From Glandiceps talaboti (Eukaryota > Hemichordata > Enteropneusta > Spengelidae): 64,000 nucleotides of DNA. The notes under the pieces are model-generated. The model was not told where the DNA came from and did no database searches. It saw only the letters and a program-made list of their open reading frames with translations. Below are positions 40,039-53,600 of this stretch, one piece after another. Position 1 is the first letter of the stretch; each line of letters starts with the position of its first letter. The stretch spans positions 15,459,822-15,523,821 of the forward strand of contig NC_135570.1 in the NCBI RefSeq assembly GCF_964340395.1, read 5' to 3'. The position numbers and the translations under genes were made by a program.

Positions 40039-43022
40039 AGGACCCCCCACCCCGTGAGAAGTGGACATATCCTCAAGCTCTTCCCCCTACCTTTTGCTGT
40101 CGAGATGTCATTAAACTTTTGTTTTCGTAAAAATATTTCAGCTTGGCAATTATTACTCGAAATGTTTTAGAATTCAGTGATAGGGGTCAGCCTGTTTTCA
40201 TTTGTACAGAAGGGGGGGGTCAGTGACTTTTCGTCAGCCTGATTGAAAAATCCACTGACCCACATCCCCACCCCAGGGCCGTAGCCTGACAAAATTGCCG
40301 GTGGGGGGGGGGGGTAGAACTTTGTCTTGGTGCAACCATGCATTTAAAATTTAGAAAGGTGGCTAATTTACATCAATTTGCATGCAATTTACATAATATA
40401 TATTTTAGCATACGCAATTAAATATCATATGTAAGGCCAGAAAAAAAATTAAAAAGCTGGTCGACAGGCAACCTAACCTATCACAGTATATAGTGCTTGA
40501 CAACGATAAAACAAACCATACGTAATGATATAGCAAAATTTTCAGATCGAGTTTAGAGAGAACTTATTTAGTCATCTTGATACTATCTCTTGCAATTTGT
40601 CTGCATAGCTACAGTTAGGAAATGTACACAATTTACGGTTAAACAAATGTTGTAGCTCCTCTCACGCCCTCTTCTCAAAAAAATGTGAAGCCCCGCCAAA
40701 TGAAACTCAAGCATTATTTTAGCCGCCCCTTCTGTTACATTCACAACAGTGGAGATATAAAATTATATGGTACAATGATGCATTAAAATAACAGTGATAG
40801 CCAACTACAGTAATACTCCGAACGACATTACTTTACACAGGATGTGGATTTCACATGCATAAGGAGATGTCTCTAATAAGCTCTAACCTATACAGGGAGG
40901 TACTTAGCCAGCCACCTTCTATCTTGTTTTGGGAGAAAGACAATTATCACCTTGATTGTTACTGATTGGAAGGAGACAACTCCAAAGGTAGAACAAAATG
41001 AAAATAAGACAGTGTAGGAGGCAATATAGAGGCATAAAATATCAAACCATAGACATAATTGAAAGTCTTACAATACTTGAATATGGTAATAAAATACCAG
41101 AATTGAAACAATTATGCTATGCGTTACATATTATCTGGAAGTGTATTTTGTTGTGTGGCAAAGCTGAAAGATATTTTGCGGATGTGCATTTGGTAAATGA
41201 CTACTCTTGAAGTTTAATATGGTTCCAAAAAATCCCAGCAAAACATTTCAAGACATTCAGACTTTTGATGGCCCAATGCAATGACTGCTCAGCCCACTCC
41301 CATGGTCGTAAACTTTTGCTCAATTCTTTTTAGTGCACATTGGATGTGCAACAGCTTAATTTAATCTCAATTCATGCTTGTATGCATCATCAGAGCCAGG
41401 TAAACCAGTTGGAACAGACTCAAATGTATATTGTTACATGTACTATTCAGAAAATATGAAGAAATATCCTTAATTTTGAAACAAAGCGTGCATTTTACTG
41501 ACATGCGAAGCCCGCATTAGGATATATAGTCAATCACCAAAAAATATATATGCGTAGGTTGAACAGCTTTTTCATTTTTTTGGCCTAATGTATCTTTCAA
41601 AGTAGTTGCCGAAAAGATGCCGCATTATATTCAAAGTAAAAAAAAACCCAAACTTAAAAAAAAAAAATTGGACGGTGCTTTCACAAATAAGTAACACAAC
41701 AAAATTGTGTACATAAGCGCTATTAATTATCCACGCTACCAAAATCGTGTGCTGTACGTTTAAGCTGTTCCTACATTTCCAACTATCTGCAAGATATGTA
41801 GGTGGCGACACGCGAGTGTAAAGCCGTCGTTGGTGGCAGTGTTTCACATCGAGAAGATCACGTTAACGATATAGAAATGAATATAAGAAAATATCAAACT
41901 TGTACGGATTAAAGATGATTATAGAAGTTGGTCTATTAAAAAACCATCATTTGTAAAATCACATAAGGGACCGGTCAGTTTCTTCGCCCCATGGGGTAGG
42001 TTAGTAGGGGTGTGTCACCCCTGTTTTCGAAAAAGGGTCATCCTGCAAAATTTTTCAAGGTGGGGGGGGGGGGTCATTCTGAGTTCACTATATATTTAAC
42101 AGTAATGCCACTATACCAATGTTACGGACACTACCCGGCCCATTTTTGTGTGTCATGCAAAACTCATTTACAACTTGCATTACTTAAGCTTTTCGAAGCT
42201 GTGAAATATTATCTTACATGTGAAGGCTATGAATAACCTAAAATTGCCGTAATAAAGCCAACACATCTCCGGATATGCTAGGGAAACCTGCTAGGACTAC
42301 CTCACCCATGCAGTAAACCAACTGTCAGATGCACCAATTTTCACTGTCATAATGGTATTAAACTTTTCTTAAACAATTTAATTGTTAATTTTAGATGTAC
42401 TGTCTTTTAGAGATGTGAAATTATTGCCAGGATAGGCTAAAAAACTAGCTTTAAAAGACTCTTAATGTAAAGAAAATCCCCAACTCTCCCCTACCAATGA
42501 TACAACCATCAGAAGTGTTGACGTTTACTAGGACCCCCTCAGTCCTATGATGGGTGTACATATTCCCATCTCAAGCTTCCCCCTACCTTTTACTGTCAAG
42601 GTGTATACGTATGCTATCAAACTATCAAAAAATTCATCTCTATGTAGTTGCTAATTACATGTTGGTGCTGTCTTGTAAAGCTTAGAAATTATTGCTCAAA
42701 AGGGTCCGAATACCCTGAAATTGGCGTTAAGTGTCAGAAAACCCCCAGAGCTTCTAGGGGAGACGCCTAGGGACCCCATGAGAGGTCTACATATTTTTAT
42801 CTCAAACTTTTCCCCTACCTTTTACAGTCAAGGTGCTATTGAATCCCTTTATCAACATATTTACCCTGTGTAGTCACAGTCCACTCCGAGTCACGATCAA
42901 ATACCTGTCTTGTTAATATGATATATCTATGTGTTAGAATTAAGTAATAGGGGGTCAGCCTGTTTTCGGTTTTACAGATGGGGGTCAGTGACCCTTTGTC
43001 GGCCCGATGGAAAGATCCACCA
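40039..43022. repeat. Cluster of diverged copies of one repeat family
   Basis: A block with 'aggaccccc', a 'tacatattccca'-like stretch, 'tcaagcttccccctacctt' and 'tgtcaaggtg' occurs at about 40039-40112, 42528-42606 and 42769-42842. A second block, 'aggggtcagcctgttttc ... ggggtcagtgac ... gatggaaagatccac', occurs at about 40171-40270 and 42935-43022. The order of blocks is the same at both ends, suggesting two copies of a composite repeat or a decayed tandem array around 42.2-43.0 kb. Sequence between 40330 and 42200 has no recognised gene; a poly-G run is at 40302-40313. Confidence 0.55.
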
Positions 43023-43028
43023 ACCCCC

Positions 43029-44396
43029 ATCAATACTCAGGTAACCCTTTAGTCCAAGGTCATTACACGTCTTTACAATACTCAGGTAACCCTCTAGTCC
43101 AAGGTCGTTACACATCTTTACAATACTCAGTTAACCCTCTAGTCCAAGGTCATTACACATCTTTACAATACTCAGGTAACCCTCTACTCCAAGATCATTA
43201 CACGTCTTTACAATACTCAGGTAATCCTCCAGTCCAAGGTCATTACACGTCTTTACAATACTCAGATTACCCTCTAGTCCAAGGTCATTACACATCTTTA
43301 CAATATTCAGGTAACCCTCTAGTCCAAGGTCATTACACATCTTTACAATACTCAGGTAACCCTCTAGTCCAAGGTCATTACACGTCTTTACAATACTCAG
43401 GTTACCCTCTAGTCCAAGGTCATTACACATCTTTACAATACTCAGGTATCCCTCTAGTCCAAGATCATTACACGTCTTTACAATACTCAGGTAATCCCCC
43501 ATTCCAAGGTCATTACACGTATTTACAATACTCAGGTAACCCTCTAGTCCAAGGTCATTACACATCTTTACAATACTCAGGTAACCCTCTAGTCCAAGAT
43601 CATTACACGTCTTTACAATACTCAGGTAATCCTCCAGTCCAAGGTCATTACACGTCTTTACAATACTCAGATTACCCTCTAGTCCAAGGTCATTACACAT
43701 CTTTACAATATTCAGGTAACCCTCTAGTCCAAGGTCATTACACATCTTTACAATACTCAGGTAACCCTCTAGTCCAAGGTCATTACACGTCTTTACAATA
43801 CTCAGGTTACCCTCTAGTCCAAGGTCATTACACATCTTTACAATACTCAGGTAACCCTCTAGTCCAAGATCATTACACGTCTTTACAATACTCAGGTAAT
43901 CCTCCATTCCAAGGTCATTACACGTCTTTACAATACTCAGGTAACCCTCTAGTCCAAGGTCATTACACATCTTTACAATACTCAGGTAACCCTCTAGTCC
44001 AAGATCATTACACGTCTTTACAATTTTCAGGTAACCCTCTAGTCCACTGTCCAAGGTCATTACACGTCTTTACAATTCTCAGGTAACCCTCTAGTCCAAG
44101 GTCATTACACATCTTTACAATACTCAGGTAACCCTCTAGTCCAAGATCATTACACGTCTTTACAATACTCAGGTAATCCTCCATTCCAAGGTCATTACAC
44201 GTCTTTACAATACTCAGGTAACCCTCTAGTCCAAGGTCATTACACATCTTTACAATACTCAGGTAACCCTCTAGTCCAAGATCATTACACGTCTTTACAA
44301 TTCTCAGGTAACCCTCTAGTCCACTGTCCAAGGTCATTACACGTCTTTACAATTCTCAGGTAACCCTCTAGTCCACTGTCCAAGGTCATTACACGT
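43029..44396. repeat. 45 bp minisatellite (~30 copies) with 405 bp higher-order repeats
   Basis: The unit is 45 bp, for example 'ggtaaccctctagtccaagg' followed by 'tcattacacatctttacaatactca'. Variants (gattaccctc, ggtaatcctccagtcc, ggtaatcctccattcc) recur at a spacing of 405 bp, i.e. nine units. Near 44045, 44330 and 44375 a 7-8 bp 'cactgtcc' insertion breaks the register. Because 45 is a multiple of 3 and no stop occurs in several frames, long ORFs exist on both strands (15-residue periods SGNPLVQGHYTSLQY and its antisense). I treat them as repeat by-products. Confidence 0.95.
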
Positions 44397-44399
44397 AAT

Positions 44400-45443
<1,044 letters not shown>

Positions 45444-45850
45444 TCAGACAGACAGAGACAGAAATAGATTGACGGACGTACGTACGTACAGACAGACAGA
45501 CAGACACAAATAATAGAAAGAGTGAGAAGCAGACATGAGACACGTGAGGGCGTTCATGAATTATACATGAACTAAATTAGAAACTTGCTTTTAGGGCTAA
45601 CCCATTTGATTTCGGGGAGGGTGGACAACAACAATTTTTGTTTCAACCATCTTGTCAGGAAATTATTTTTCGAGAGCAAAAATTCTTTTCTTTGAGGGTA
45701 CAGGTATTATTTGCTTTCCATTTGACTATTGTCGGAGATTCTTGTGACGTCATGTCGTGTCTCGCCGTGTAGGATACTACTGATAACCCTAATCCAATGT
45801 CTTTCAATCAACAATTTTATCTCCTTGATGGTTGTATACATATAAAACAT

Positions 45851-45876
45851 ATACATACATACATACATACATACAT

Positions 45877-45909
<33 letters not shown>

Positions 45910-46234
45910 TACATACATACATACATACATACATACACGTACATACGTAGACACGTACATACGTACACACGTACATACATACATACATACATACATACAT
46001 ACATACATACATACCTGCACACACGCACACACACACATACATACGTACACACGTACATACGTACACACGTACATACATACATACATACATACATACATAC
46101 ATACATGCACACACGCACACACACACATACATACATACAAACATACATACATACATACATACATACATACATACATACATACATACATACATACATAGAC
46201 ACGCGCGCACACACACACATACATACATATACAT
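45851..46234. repeat. Compound (CATA)n/(CA)n/(CGTA)n microsatellite
   Basis: About 380 bp of CATA units with internal CA runs, and 'cgtacatacgtacacacgta' blocks repeated in two similar segments about 100 bp apart, which suggests internal segmental duplication. The long Tyr/His/Thr and Cys/Val/Met ORFs are artefacts. Confidence 0.96.
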
Positions 46235-46334
46235 AGTGGTAGTTATGTTCTCCATTGTTTTCCATATGGTCTCTGTATTATTGGTTTCTTCTCATCAAAT
46301 ATACAGCCATTAGAGATTGGAGTTGATGTCAGTT

Positions 46335-46472
46335 TCCGCATCCACTATTTCTTGCGAAATTTCACAATTTTCGCGATTTTATTATTTTTTCTCGAATACG
46401 TACAGAAAGTTTAGGGTCGGCGTGACTAAGTAGGTGGGGCGGGTAACCAGAACCAAAAATTGTTAGGCCTTA
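46335..46472 (+). repeat. Dispersed ~125 bp repeat family, copy 2
   Basis: Shares with the copy at 36288 the blocks 'ccactatttcttgcga', 'ttcacaattttcgcgatttt', 'gtttagggtcggcgtga' and 'taggtggggcgggtaacc'. It is followed by an A-rich stretch and 'taggcc'. Confidence 0.8.
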
Positions 46473-47017
46473 TGAAAAATGACGGTATTCATCAGGCCAA
46501 TATTGTTAGTAATTTGTTTTGATGACAGTGTTTCTATTTGTGTCAACAGTTAGTGTAATAAAACTTGACCAGAAACACATGTACCTTGGAATTTGACATT
46601 TGTAGTTATTGTCTGCACTTGCAAGACAACAATGTTTTCTAGCTCATACCCTGGAAACTGCTTTTTAGTATGTCTCGAATTGGTCAACAAATTTATTTTT
46701 TTCTTGAAAGTCCTCTACCCCCACCCCACCCCTGAAATAAAATGGTTTACGAAAGCTTAATGAAACGAGAGAATGAGTTCATTTAAAGGATTAGAAATAG
46801 GAAAAATTATCGTTAATCTCGTCAAGACCATAGTTAGCCTTTCCATTTACCCCTTTGCCATTGTCTCTCTAGTTATTTGGCCCATGTTGTGAGTGTACGT
46901 GTCTGACTATGTCTCTCTCGTACATGAAATGCATACAAACGCAATGTATGGTTTCTATGAGTTCATTCTTTCTTTGAGTTTAACCCCGTACTGGGATGTT
47001 ATGTTATACCTCTCTTT
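46473..47017. other. Gene-free interval
   Basis: Nothing recognised; only short open frames. Confidence 0.4.
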
Positions 47018-47026
47018 CTGTCTGTT

Positions 47027-47063
<37 letters not shown>

Positions 47064-47085
47064 GTCTTTCTCTCTCACTCACTCA

Positions 47086-47112
<27 letters not shown>
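47018..47112. repeat. (TGTC)n plus (TC)n microsatellite
   Basis: TGTC units (47024-47062) pass into TC units (47067-47112). A possible degraded 'acaaattttggtata' block lies to the right (47147-47161), so this may be a worn copy of the pearl/HINE-like family. Confidence 0.9.
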
Positions 47113-47117
<5 letters not shown>

Positions 47118-47507
47118 GTAAGTATGTACGACGGTGTTATTTATTACAAATTTTGGTATACAAAAACCAAAACGTTTCACGTGTGATACGTTTTTTTGTA
47201 TAAGCTTATCGATCCTCATACAATGCAAGTGTGTACATTGTCTGTGTTAGACAGACTAAAAAGAAAATACAGCTAATTAAGTAATGCAATGTAACCTAGC
47301 ACGATTACCAACATGATACATACAGATGATAAGGAAAAACCGGGATTATAAAAGGTCAAAAGGTTTAAAGTGCAGGTTAAGTATGTGATAGCCAAGACCC
47401 TATCAGCTAAATCCTACTAACAGAAACTAAACCTGATGTGTCATGTATGTACTTTTAGGGCTTACATACATGGCAGATACATTAGGTCACAGACACCATC
47501 CCCAAGC

Positions 47508-48088
47508 AGATACTCCAATCAGATATACTCTACTCTCTACAACTACCATGTCTAAGGCAGGTATACCCTACTCTCTACAATCACCATGGCTAAGGCAGAT
47601 ATACTCTACTCTATACAACCACCATGTCCAAGCCAGGTATACCCTACTCTCTACAACCACCATGTCCAAGGCAGGTATACCCTACTCTCTACAACCACCA
47701 TGTCCAAGCCAGGTATACCCTACTCTTCACAACTACCATGTCCAAGCCAGATATACCCTACTCTCTACAACCACCATGTCCAAGCCAGATATACCCTACT
47801 CTCTACAACCAACATGTCCAATCAGATATACTCTACTCTCCATAATCACCATGTAAAAGGCAGGTATACTCAACTCTTCACAACTACCATGTCCAAGCCA
47901 GATATACCCTACTCTCTACAACCAACATGTCCAATCAGATATACCCAACCCTCTACAACCACCATGTCCAAGGCAGGTATACCCTACTCTCTACAACTAT
48001 CATGTCCAAAACAGATATACCCTACTCTCTACAACCACCATGCCCAAGCCAGATGTGCCCTACTCTTCACGACCACCATGTCCAAGTA
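47508..48088. repeat. 38 bp minisatellite (~15 copies)
   Basis: The unit contains 'ctctacaaccaccatgtcc' followed by 'aagccagatataccctact'. As 38 is not divisible by 3, all three plus-strand frames are visited in turn and each shows the same 38-residue super-period without stops. That explains three overlapping long ORFs that are not genes. Confidence 0.93.
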
Positions 48089-48960
48089 AGGTATTCCCTA
48101 TAGGGGTCTGTTTGACAGAGTAACTCATGCAACGCATCCATACAACTGTTGAAAGGCTAATTGTCCGTTCAAAATTGTATCAAGCCGAAGTATTCACAAA
48201 CTCGAAGACGATTCTCTTTATGACAATAACGAGAATGATCCCTTAATTCTTATTATCTTAAAAGTTCTAGGTAGGCTATTATTGATTTCACAAATTGACG
48301 TATAAACATTTGTCCTATGAAATATTTCCTTCCAGCTATAATATATATGCAATGGTTAAGAGACAGGTTATTCTAGTAGGTAACCACACTGTGTGTATTG
48401 GCCCATAAAACAGTGTTGCACTTTCTGAGCAGGCTTATTCACAAAGGAAGAGCTGTCCAAAACCGTTCATGTGAAAACGAACACTGAGTTTAATCTTCAA
48501 GGGTATAGCAGATAAAATTGTGAGTCACTGTCTCAACTAATTCTGCTGGTTGATATATAACGACTGGATAGATGACAAAGTTGACAAACCTTCATTGCTC
48601 GAGGCATATCATACAAAACACTACGTGAATTCTTATCGATCAGTACTTTGAAATACGTCAGCAAATCTTTGGCATTCGATATTAACATAGGCACCACAAA
48701 TAAAGTGGTTATTTACCTGTTCCCAATCATTAATGTTAATGACTAGCGTACGTGCTCGTAGTAAGGTCAGTTTGTAGCGATCATTCACTCTACATCATTA
48801 CCTGACTTAGCCTCTTACCAACCGCTCTAATCCTCGGTCAACATACACAACAAAAATGGCTAGCAGTTTCTCTCCTGGCCAGGTTAAGGTGTTGTTATGG
48901 AATCCAACATTTTCCACATTTTACCAACTGTGAGGGAATGTTATATTTTAGGGATGGGAT
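48089..48960. other. Gene-free interval
   Basis: No exon, RNA gene or repeat recognised. Confidence 0.4.
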
Positions 48961-48969
48961 ATGTGTGTT

Positions 48970-49046
<77 letters not shown>

Positions 49047-49330
49047 GAGTGCGTCTGTGAGTGCGTCTGTCTGTCTGCCTGCCTGCCTGCCTGTGTCATC
49101 TTTTTTCTCAAATACGGCTGGTTTAATTCAAACGAAATTTGGTACAAAAAATATTTAGGGTAGTGGCCAAAAGCACAGACCTTACATAGTTGGGGAGAGT
49201 CTATGATAGAACAGGATTAGGGTTTGGTAAACTTAATATTAATAAGTCGTTTGAATAATGAATAATTTTCGATAATTAGGAATTCACTCTACGGTCTCTC
49301 AAAAGCTTTTATTTGATCTGTCAACAAAGA
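48930..49330 (-). mobile_element. Pearl/HINE-like non-autonomous element, copy 2 (reverse orientation)
   Basis: Read on the minus strand: a partial AT-rich monomer ('cctaattatcgaaaatt' near 49264-49280), the conserved block 'gtaccaaatttcgtttgaat ... gtatttgagaaaaaagatga' (49098-49145), a (GACA)n microsatellite with GGCA units (48970-49093), and an 'ataacattccctc' terminus near 48930-48945. The module order is that of copy 1. Confidence 0.55.
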
Positions 49331-50433
49331 TTGCTAAATTATAGACGTTGTGAATAAGGAATTACATGACAACACTACACTCTCCAAATTTTATACATCA
49401 TTTGTCACCTTCCTTCTGAGACATTATTTTATTTTTCTGTATTTTCATAGGTGTTGTATTATTTCCACTTTTTTAGTTTGTTATACAATGCGCTGAGACG
49501 TAAGTGTAGTGCGTTTCCTTACGAATTAAAATGCTAATACAAGTAGTAATAATACATTCAACTTTGTCTTCATTTTGCCGTGTATACCCATAATGCAATT
49601 CGTTATGGTGACAAGCCGTCTCTCAGCTAATTTATTACTTTATGTGTCCAATTTGGTGCTAAATGATACTGCGATTGTTACTCTAAACGAAGACATTGGC
49701 CATTTTACTCTCAAGTTGTTCTATCACAGTAAAAAAACAACCTACAGAGTGGATAGGCTCTAAATACTTAGATAGTTGAAGGTTATCACGCATGCTCATG
49801 AGTTATACGTGGGTGGAGCCCTCCTTTTTTCTACATTCCCACCTTTTCATTGGTTGACACTTGATGATAAAGGAATATACCTCTGATGTATCATACTATT
49901 TTCATTCTCTCTGCTTATTTTGAAAACGGAACAGCTGGTAAGTAGTTATAGATTATAAAATGAAATCTTTAGTTTAGTTTTTAAACTCCCAAAACATTTA
50001 ATTTTGCAACAACTGCTGTACACTGCTACTATAAACAATGTACTTAGATTTCCTTTGTACATTTTAAAGTTTTGACAAACGTCTGTGAGCACGTGTAACT
50101 GACGACCTTCTTGTCCTTTAGGAAAATAGTTTGGAATAATTGTAAAGCTACTTGGAGATTTGTGTTGTAATGAAAATACATCTATAGATGGCCATGTTTA
50201 CGCAGCGCCCTTTTAGTCCGCGTTCCGTCTACGTTTATTTTTCAGAACAATCTACTCTCTCTTATCTTTCAAGTCATCAGTCGTGCCGTTACTGCAAGAA
50301 ATTGTTCACGTGCTCTGCATTGCAGATACAAGAAGGTTGAGAAGAGCTCTTTGGATGTCCTCGACAGACTCGCACACTGGAGAGGCAATCAGCATAAACA
50401 ATAGAGCCTGTCTAGCGATTATATTTTCTGTAG
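49331..50433. other. Interval with weak promoter- or first-exon-like signals
   Basis: Around 49850-49940 an inverted CCAAT box ('cattggttgac') and an AT-rich box precede 'gaacagctggtaagtagt', which could be a first-exon donor (CAGCTG|GTAAGT). At 50287-50340 the plus strand can be read as CRYCKKLFTCSALQ, zinc-finger-like, but the frame stops at once. Neither is supported well enough to annotate as a gene. Confidence 0.25.
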
Positions 50434-50585
50434 GAATATATTCAACAAGGTGGGAATGCCTTCAACAATCCTTTCACCTGTTCCAGAACAATCCAAACCC
50501 GGCATGGTTCCACATGGTACTAAGAATATTTCTTCACCAACCATATCTAAGGTCGACAGCCCACTGGAAGCTGAAGAAACAGCAT
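50434..50585 (+). CDS. Candidate internal exon of an unknown gene
   Basis: The 152 nt segment lies between a good acceptor (T-rich stretch then CTGTAG, AG at 50432-50433) and a strong donor (GCAT|GTGAGT, GT at 50586-50587). The frame starting with the second base is open and reads NIFNKVGMPSTILSPVPEQS, a Pro/Ser/Thr-rich middle and SKVDSPLEAEETA, a composition plausible for a disordered cytoplasmic or nuclear segment. No domain was recognised. The antisense strand is also open over the same interval (50419-50610), and two other plus frames are partly open, so this may be chance. Confidence 0.25.
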
Positions 50586-50610
50586 GTGAGTAAAACATTG
50601 ACCTAATCAT

Positions 50611-53600
50611 GTATTTAACATGTACTGCATTAGAACGGTAATTTTGAAGTCAGCCTACCATATTGTTTGATTAACCGTGTATGTATAACGACATGTAAAG
50701 ATTGGCGATGCATATAACTTAAAGGTATTATGAATTTTAATCGTTATGTGACAAGATTTATTGTTATCCATTTATCATACACTAATGAGAATAAACCGCT
50801 TACTTAGACCTTTTATAGATGGCTGTTCAGTTACGTCGACTTTCAATTTCCCACCTTGTATTATCATTAATGTATGTACAGCTTGTTATCCGCTATCTGC
50901 CATAACATATTGAAGAGTTTTCCCTATATCATGCAATTACGTGTAATGAAGTATCCCGTATATAGCTCATTAAATTTGTCTTAGACTTATTTTCTGTAAG
51001 CTTCAGGTGGTCATCATAACTGCCTGGGGATATATATTCCTTGATTCACTTTCTTCAGCATAGCTAAAATGACTAACTAAAACCTGTACAGTTTTTAGCC
51101 AATCGTGTAATCCAGCGTTGCAAATTGAGAAATAGTGTGATAACTATTAGGCTTTTGTTATTTAAGAAAACATATAAATAAAGTACATGTGTTGGAACGC
51201 ATAAATAATACGAGACTGAATGATAATAAACTATTGCTTTATAGTATCAAATGGAAACTACAAACATACAAAACTAATTTTTTGACTCTTTTGGTAGAAC
51301 ATTTCATTTCATACATAATAATACCAGTGAGTTAGCGATAGACTGTGAAGAAATATTAATATGGAATGTTCCCGATGAGTTGATTTGTGATGCCTTTGAT
51401 AAATCAGCATCATTTAGTTTAGACTATAGACTGTAGTTAGAATAGTTCGACCACTGAACATCACTGCCAGCAGCAGGATAAAATAAGTGAACCATAAATG
51501 ATCATATACAAGGAGATTAATTATGTGGTGATAATTCTATATGTTCAAAATAAATCAATTGCCACCAATGAATACAAACCGCAATTCCTTGATTATAAAA
51601 ATAAATACATAATATGATATATATTTCTATGGGTCATCTTATTAAGTTAGATTATCACTATGTCTAGTCTATCTTATTTATATGCATGATTTATTTATCT
51701 TCTTGTTATTGAGTCTAAAAGGAAGCTGGAATGACGTCCCCAATTATATTGTGCATTTAGCCTGGCTGATCAGTCATGCATGGCGTACTTTTTGCATGAA
51801 ATCAACATCCTATTAGCACGCTCAAAGCGATGAACTCTGATTTTAAAGGTCAATACTAAAGCTTGTAGTTTTCGCCTACAACAATTAGGACAATGTTGCC
51901 AAACTGAATTTTAGATATGTTTTAAACGATATTTTGAAGGATGCGGTTATACAAATTGTCACGATGTTTAAAATAGACCACCGTTAACTGTGTACATGAA
52001 CCATTTCATATCAAATCGTATGCATGAGCATTTGTGGCAGCTAAAGCGTTCACGTAAACAACGAGATGGGGAAACAGATAATCAAATATTCAGCACAATG
52101 ACAGAATACAGAATATATTTTATCTCCATTTCTTCTACAGTGAGTTATTGATAAAGCAGTTCATTGCATTATTTAGTGAAAATCGTAAACTGTTGTGCAC
52201 GGAAAACGGCATGGTTTCAAACGCTGTTTTGATGAGAGGCTGCACACTGTGCGAATAAACTGGAACTTAAATATCTGTATATTTCTATCGCAAATTGTGC
52301 AGACTATAAAGAATTAAAAGATGGCAAAGATTTCTAGACGATACGGCACTAAACTGTTTCTTAAATTCTAACCTCCGTTGCCATAGTAATAATTTGTCTT
52401 GAGATCGAATGAATGTGATTAAATTTGTATGTCAAGTTTGTGTTCAGTGTCTGTTACATAGCCTGCATCTGGCCATGGATGCATGTCAAGCCGTGTCTGT
52501 TCCGTTAGGTAAACGCACACATCTTTGTCATTCCCCATATAATACAACTTTTAGATTTCAGCCTATGTAGTAAGGTGTAACATTGACAAAAATGACATAA
52601 AACTTTGTAGAAACGTTGCTTAGCAACCTTGAACAGGATGATTTAAAGTGGCTTTAGTGAAGCATGGCTGAATAGCAGGAAAAGTGTTCACTTAATGGAT
52701 GAACTGTTGCATAATCAATCCTAATACACGTTACAACGTCATTGTCTCATTTTCCTTCAAATGGTTATAAATCTTTCTCATCAGTTTTCTGATACAACTG
52801 ATTAGACCAAGAATATTTTCTCGCCCAATGACTTTTTGAGGTAATGTCTATCTTTCTACATTGAATAAACATCGACTTTTCTCACTGAGCTATCGTGTTA
52901 TTTCTCCTTTGTTGCCTTAATTGAAACAACCACGTATTATGATAGTAACTTATTAATTTACCACCTTGACGTTTAGGAAGTACACCTTGTCTATTTTATA
53001 TGTCCAATACATTAATTCATGATCCTGTTTTATCTTCAGTACAGTCAAAGATACAGTCCGGATCATATCAAACGTTTGCTTTAACTATCAACGCAGACAC
53101 TGTGTTTTTAATTTTTCATATAAATTCGAATTGATAAGTATTCTAGCAGGCGACCTTTATTACACATATGGAAAGGGTTGTACTTTTGTCGCTTACACGT
53201 TCAAGGACCAAATATAAAGCTTAGCGTGCGTTATTTTCCATAACCCGAATCAAATTTCATGGTTTGAATTTACACAACTAAAGGATAATTAAAAGGTTTA
53301 TTTAATTATGTCATTACTGCACTGATGTATGGGGTGTTCACCATTATTAACTATTTCATTGTCTTAGACGGCCTACAGTAAGTACAGGGGTGTAATGGTC
53401 GAGGGAAATCTAGTTCGATGTGTTGCATACAATTTGACACTCCCGAATTTTTTTTCTAAAGAGTGACCTTCCCTCAATTTCCGTTTGGTAAAACATGACC
53501 CTTCCCCTTGTTCAATATTGTTTTTAAGAAGAAAACAAAAACACATGGATTGAAATGCAATCCGAATTGACAAGGGACACAAGTCTTACAAGCAATGATA

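Noticed and set aside
39759-40076. Minus-strand 105-codon frame as an upstream CYP exon
   Set aside because: It lacks P450 motifs (no I-helix GHDTT, no C-helix) and overlaps the dispersed repeat near 40.04 kb.
43007-44086. Long repetitive ORFs on both strands across the 45 bp array
   Set aside because: The unit length is a multiple of three and lacks stops in several frames, so the ORFs follow from the tandem repeat. Both strands cannot plausibly be genes and no exon signals flank them.
47443-48089. Three overlapping plus-strand ORFs
   Set aside because: All are the same 38 bp minisatellite read in rotating frames.
50287-50340. C2H2 zinc-finger-like peptide CRYCKKLFTCSALQ
   Set aside because: Only the Cys pair and Phe fit; the frame ends in a stop before any His pair and no donor rescues it.
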